This document shows, one piece after another, positions 33,421 to 36,324 of a DNA stretch of 36,324 nt. Numbering within the stretch: the stretch's first letter is position 1; every line of letters begins with the position of its first letter. Made by a program: the position numbers and the translations under genes. The DNA comes from Hofstenia miamia (taxonomy: Eukaryota > Xenacoelomorpha > Acoela), in the NCBI GenBank assembly GCA_004352715.1, contig SCFE01000018.1, positions 2,472,601-2,508,924 on the forward strand. Direction: 5' to 3'. The notes under the pieces are model-generated. The model worked only from the letters and a program-made list of their open reading frames with translations, was not told the DNA's origin and did not search any database.

Positions 33421-33705
33421 AGTGGTAGTGGTTGGGAATAGAGAGTGACATCGGGTTTCTAGCCGGATTCGGGTACAAAGGTTAGATTGATTATTAAAAA
33501 CCGCTGATCTAAATCAATACTTGATTTGAGAAAGATCAAAGACTTTAAGCAATACCAATGAAAATGAATAATGTTAATGATCATTTGATGGGGCAAATAT
33601 CCATAACCTAAAATCAATGTATACGTTTCGGATCGGGTCGGGCATTATATTTTGGGTCGGGTTAGGGTAGTAAATATTCCGATCGGGTCGGGTTAGGATT
33701 CATAT
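33421..33705. repeat. CGGGTCGGG-motif repeat fragment
   Basis: CGGGTTTCTAGCCGGATTCGGGT (33452-33474) is followed at 33628-33703 by GGATCGGGTCGGGC, TTGGGTCGGGTTAGGG and GATCGGGTCGGGTTAGG. These G-rich clusters stand out from the AT-rich surroundings. A related reverse-complement motif occurs at 4987-5015. The element boundaries are not visible. Confidence 0.45.
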
Positions 33706-35527
33706 TTACCTGTCATTGTCACTATCTAGTTTGGAAATGATCAACTGAATATGCCCATTTCCTATTAACTGGTTGTCTGTGATATGTAATAGTTTAATTA
33801 GAAATATTTGTGATACTGATCGGACAATGAACTCTTGAAAATTATAAATATTATGTTACCTCTAAAAAATATTTCTGGGAGTTTTTTTATAAAACCGCTT
33901 CTGAATTTTTTGGTGTTTTCTTGTTGAAGTGTAGTACAGGTTGGTGACCGGATGCGAAAAAAAAGAATATAAAAGGGATACAATTGAGTAATTGACTATC
34001 CAGTGGAGCTTACAGATTTACTGTAGATTTTAGATATCTTTATTATTTAATGAGCTTACCGTATAAAAGTGATTTATTGAAAACATCACATATTGTAAAG
34101 AATGCCAAGGTTGTTTAGGGTTAATAACCTCTCTTACTATAATCGTCTGTATTTAAATAATAGATGAACATTGTCTGATTGAACTAAACACATTTTAATG
34201 TATTATTGGTATTGCAAGGTTTGCTAAAAGTTGTCATACCATGTGCATCAAGTATCAAGCTTATTTCTATTTTTATCACACTGACTTTAGCCAACACATC
34301 CTTGGCCAACATCGTTTAAGTTGGACCTTAGTGATTTGTTGCAAAAAGTTTAAGTGTAAACTATTGTAAATTCAAGCACTAAAACAGAAAAAATTAATTT
34401 AAATATTTAATTGGAAAATTCTAACAAATAATAAATTTTTATCCAACGTCTGCTAGCTCATCTCACAATAATTCCTACAATGTACGATCTAAATTTATTC
34501 CAATGCAAATTTGGATAATTAAGATGTTGAAGGAAATTAAATATTCATAAATTTATGTCAGATGTTCTTGAGCTGTTATTTGAAGCCTTATTATAAATGG
34601 GTACAAGTAAAGAAACAAATTCAAGTGCTAATGTCAGCAGTCATAATGAAAATAATTCATTGGAAAATGAAGGACTTCCTATCAAATTCATATTTTTCTT
34701 TGTCATTAAAATTTATAAAAAATTGCTAGTTTCTATTGCTGTATTAAAAGCTCGACATTCCACTGCTTTTACTAAAAATACAAAAGCACCAAAGCAGTGT
34801 AATATTATTCTTAGAAACCATGCCATTTGTTCCTACCATAGTTAATGAAGAAAATATTTTAATGCGACAGGATTTAATTCAATTTTGGTCTACTTTGGAT
34901 GTAAACATATAATAAGTTTATCTAAACAATTAACTTCAATAAAAACGTCAATGAAAATCTTTAATGTGCATATTTCGCTATCAATTTGTTAAGCTGAATG
35001 CATTTCTTTCATTTTCTACAAGTATGGAAACTGAAAACAAGTAGTGTAACCATTTCGCCACAATCAAACTTTTCTACAGCATTTAGAAATCAATTTCGAT
35101 AAAAAAGAAATCTATTTTGTATGTAAGAAAACAATTTCGTACAATGAATAACTAACTCATTCAACAAGAAATAAATTCAAACAAAAAACGAACAAAACAA
35201 AAATGGTGTAATCTGCACAATGGGAAACTTCATATATTAAGGGATATAGCAGTGATGGGGGTGTCCCATCCTCTCGCCATTTCTCATGTTAATTCTTGAA
35301 TTCAGGGCTTTGAGAGAAGCAGTTGGTTCATTCAACAATTGTTTTTTTACACAATTCAGTCATATCATCAATCATCTTTGCATTTCTTGTGCCTGATTAC
35401 TCAATTTCTTTGGGAATAACGTCCATAATTTTGTGAATTCTGTACGCAATAGTGTCAATTTCTTGCTGCACTCCTAATGATTTGTTGTTGTATTTCTTCT
35501 GTTTTTGAATACTGGAAATGACGAGGC
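33706..35527. other. long stretch without a recognisable gene
   Basis: AT-rich. An 82-codon frame at 34597-34845 and a 61-codon frame at 33983-33798 show no motif. Nothing else was seen. Confidence 0.45.
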
Positions 35528-35795
35528 ATATATATATATATATATATNNNNNNNNNNNNNNNNNNNNNNNNNNNNNNNNNNNNNNNNNNNNNNNNNNNNN
35601 NNNNNNNNNNNNNNNNNNNNNNNNNNNNNNNNNNNNNNNNNNNNNNNNNNNNNNNNNNNNNNNNNNNNNNNNNNNNNNNNNNNNNNNNNNNNNNNNNNNN
35701 NNNNNNNNNNNNNNNNNNNNNNNNNNNNNNNNNNNNNNNNNNNNNNNNNNNNNNNNNNNNNNNNNNTATATATATATATATATATATACATATAC
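35528..35795. repeat. (TA)n microsatellite containing an assembly gap
   Basis: TA repeats flank 219 Ns (35548-35766). Recognisable Tc1/mariner sequence begins about 145 bases downstream. Confidence 0.95.
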
Positions 35796-35929
35796 GGGCT
35801 CTAGATACTATGGATTTGTATCCACGATCCCCGCAGTTTCCGATTTTCTATAGCATCCAGCGCCTTTTTTATGGAAGCAAGAATAATTCATTTTATTCAA
35901 AAAATTTTATATTACGCCTTTGAAATAAA

Positions 35930-36190
35930 GGTCTAATTTCTTATGTGGAAGTTATGGAATTTATAGAAACAAAAGGTGTTATGCTTCTGCCAGACTGTTC
36001 AGCGAGGTCTCCGGACTTCAATCAGATTGAGAATGTATTGGATTAGCTAAAAAGAATGGTGAATAATCAAAAGATTACAGATATAAATGATCTATGGCCA
36101 TCAATAAAGGAAGAGTTCTTTAACATTTCCAACGGGCACTTTGCAAATTTCTTTAAATCGATGTCAAAAACGGTACAAGCCATTGTCTAA
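35930..36190 (+). pseudogene. Tc1/mariner transposase C-terminal fragment
   Basis: One frame reads YVEVMEFIETKGVMLLPDCS, then ARSPDFNQIENVLD (about 35987-36043), a stop, LKRMVNNQKITDINDLWPSI and KEEFFNISNGHFANFFKSM, and then SKTVQAIV before a stop at 36188. This matches the C-terminal catalytic part of Tc1-like DDE transposases: the W-PA-x-SPDLNPIE-x-xW block, whose Glu is the last residue of the DDE triad; the ELWxxIxxEWxxI block; and the SMxxRxxxVI tail. The Leu and Pro of LNPIE are Phe and Gln here, and an in-frame TAG follows the block. The DNA-binding domain and the first two Asp residues are missing, so it is inactive. Confidence 0.88.
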
Positions 36191-36312
36191 GAAAGGATAC
36201 CCATTTAAATACTAAAAACCAGTGTACTTTATTTGAATTTGGCTTTGTAGTTGTTTCAGATATTATTACTAATAAAATTCATATATTTTATATTTTATAT
36301 CCTATTTGCGAC

Positions 36313-36324
36313 ATATATATATAT
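36313..36324. repeat. (TA)n tract at window end
   Basis: Six TA units, cut by the end of the window. Confidence 0.8.

Noticed and set aside
1-36324. CRISPR arrays, bacterial operons, phage or viral genes
   Set aside because: No regularly spaced repeats, no ribosome-binding-site-led gene strings and no capsid, polymerase or integrase genes of viral type; all coding remains are eukaryotic mobile elements.

Overview
This is an AT-rich (roughly 70% A+T), gene-poor stretch of a eukaryotic, very probably metazoan, nuclear genome. It has no bacterial-style operons, no long intact reading frames and many (TA)n microsatellites. Four runs of N, each flanked on both sides by TA tracts, look like assembly gaps at collapsed microsatellites. 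The mobile-element mix (Penelope-like elements with a GIY-YIG endonuclease, non-LTR retrotransposons with an APE-type endonuclease, hAT and Tc1/mariner relics, hAT-type MITEs) fits an invertebrate such as an arthropod or cnidarian. I cannot name the species. I found no convincing intact host gene.

Layout. 980-2510 (-): decayed non-LTR retrotransposon RT. 2855-3177: short MITE-like repeat, with a second copy near 32290-32615. 4139-4642: hAT-type MITE with a target-site duplication. 6063-6656 (+): Penelope-like RT fragment enclosed by two (TA)n tracts. 9090-9450 (+): endonuclease piece of a non-LTR element, ending at a (TA)n tract and gap. 10030-12075 (-): long pseudogene of a repetitive transposase-like family. 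12588-13931 (-): second Penelope-like element with RT and GIY-YIG, also enclosed by (TA)n, with an internal rearrangement and a hammerhead-like remnant at its 3' end. 16120-16785 (-): unrecognised coding-like segment. 19160-19790 (+): 3' end of a non-LTR element. 20614-21573: CCGGTTAA-rich repeats on either side of a gap. 25250-27640 (+): degraded non-LTR element (endonuclease plus RT). 28814-29056 (-): unrecognised ORF. 29290-30245 (+): two hAT transposase C-termini in a row. 31292-32066: hAT-type MITE with a target-site duplication. 35930-36190 (+): Tc1/mariner transposase C-terminus.

Nothing here works together as a pathway. The window is a graveyard of mobile elements. The most interesting thread is the physical link between (TA)n tracts and element ends. 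Both Penelope-like fragments are bounded by TA tracts on both sides, and in one of them the predicted hammerhead cleavage site falls exactly at the element/(TA)n junction.
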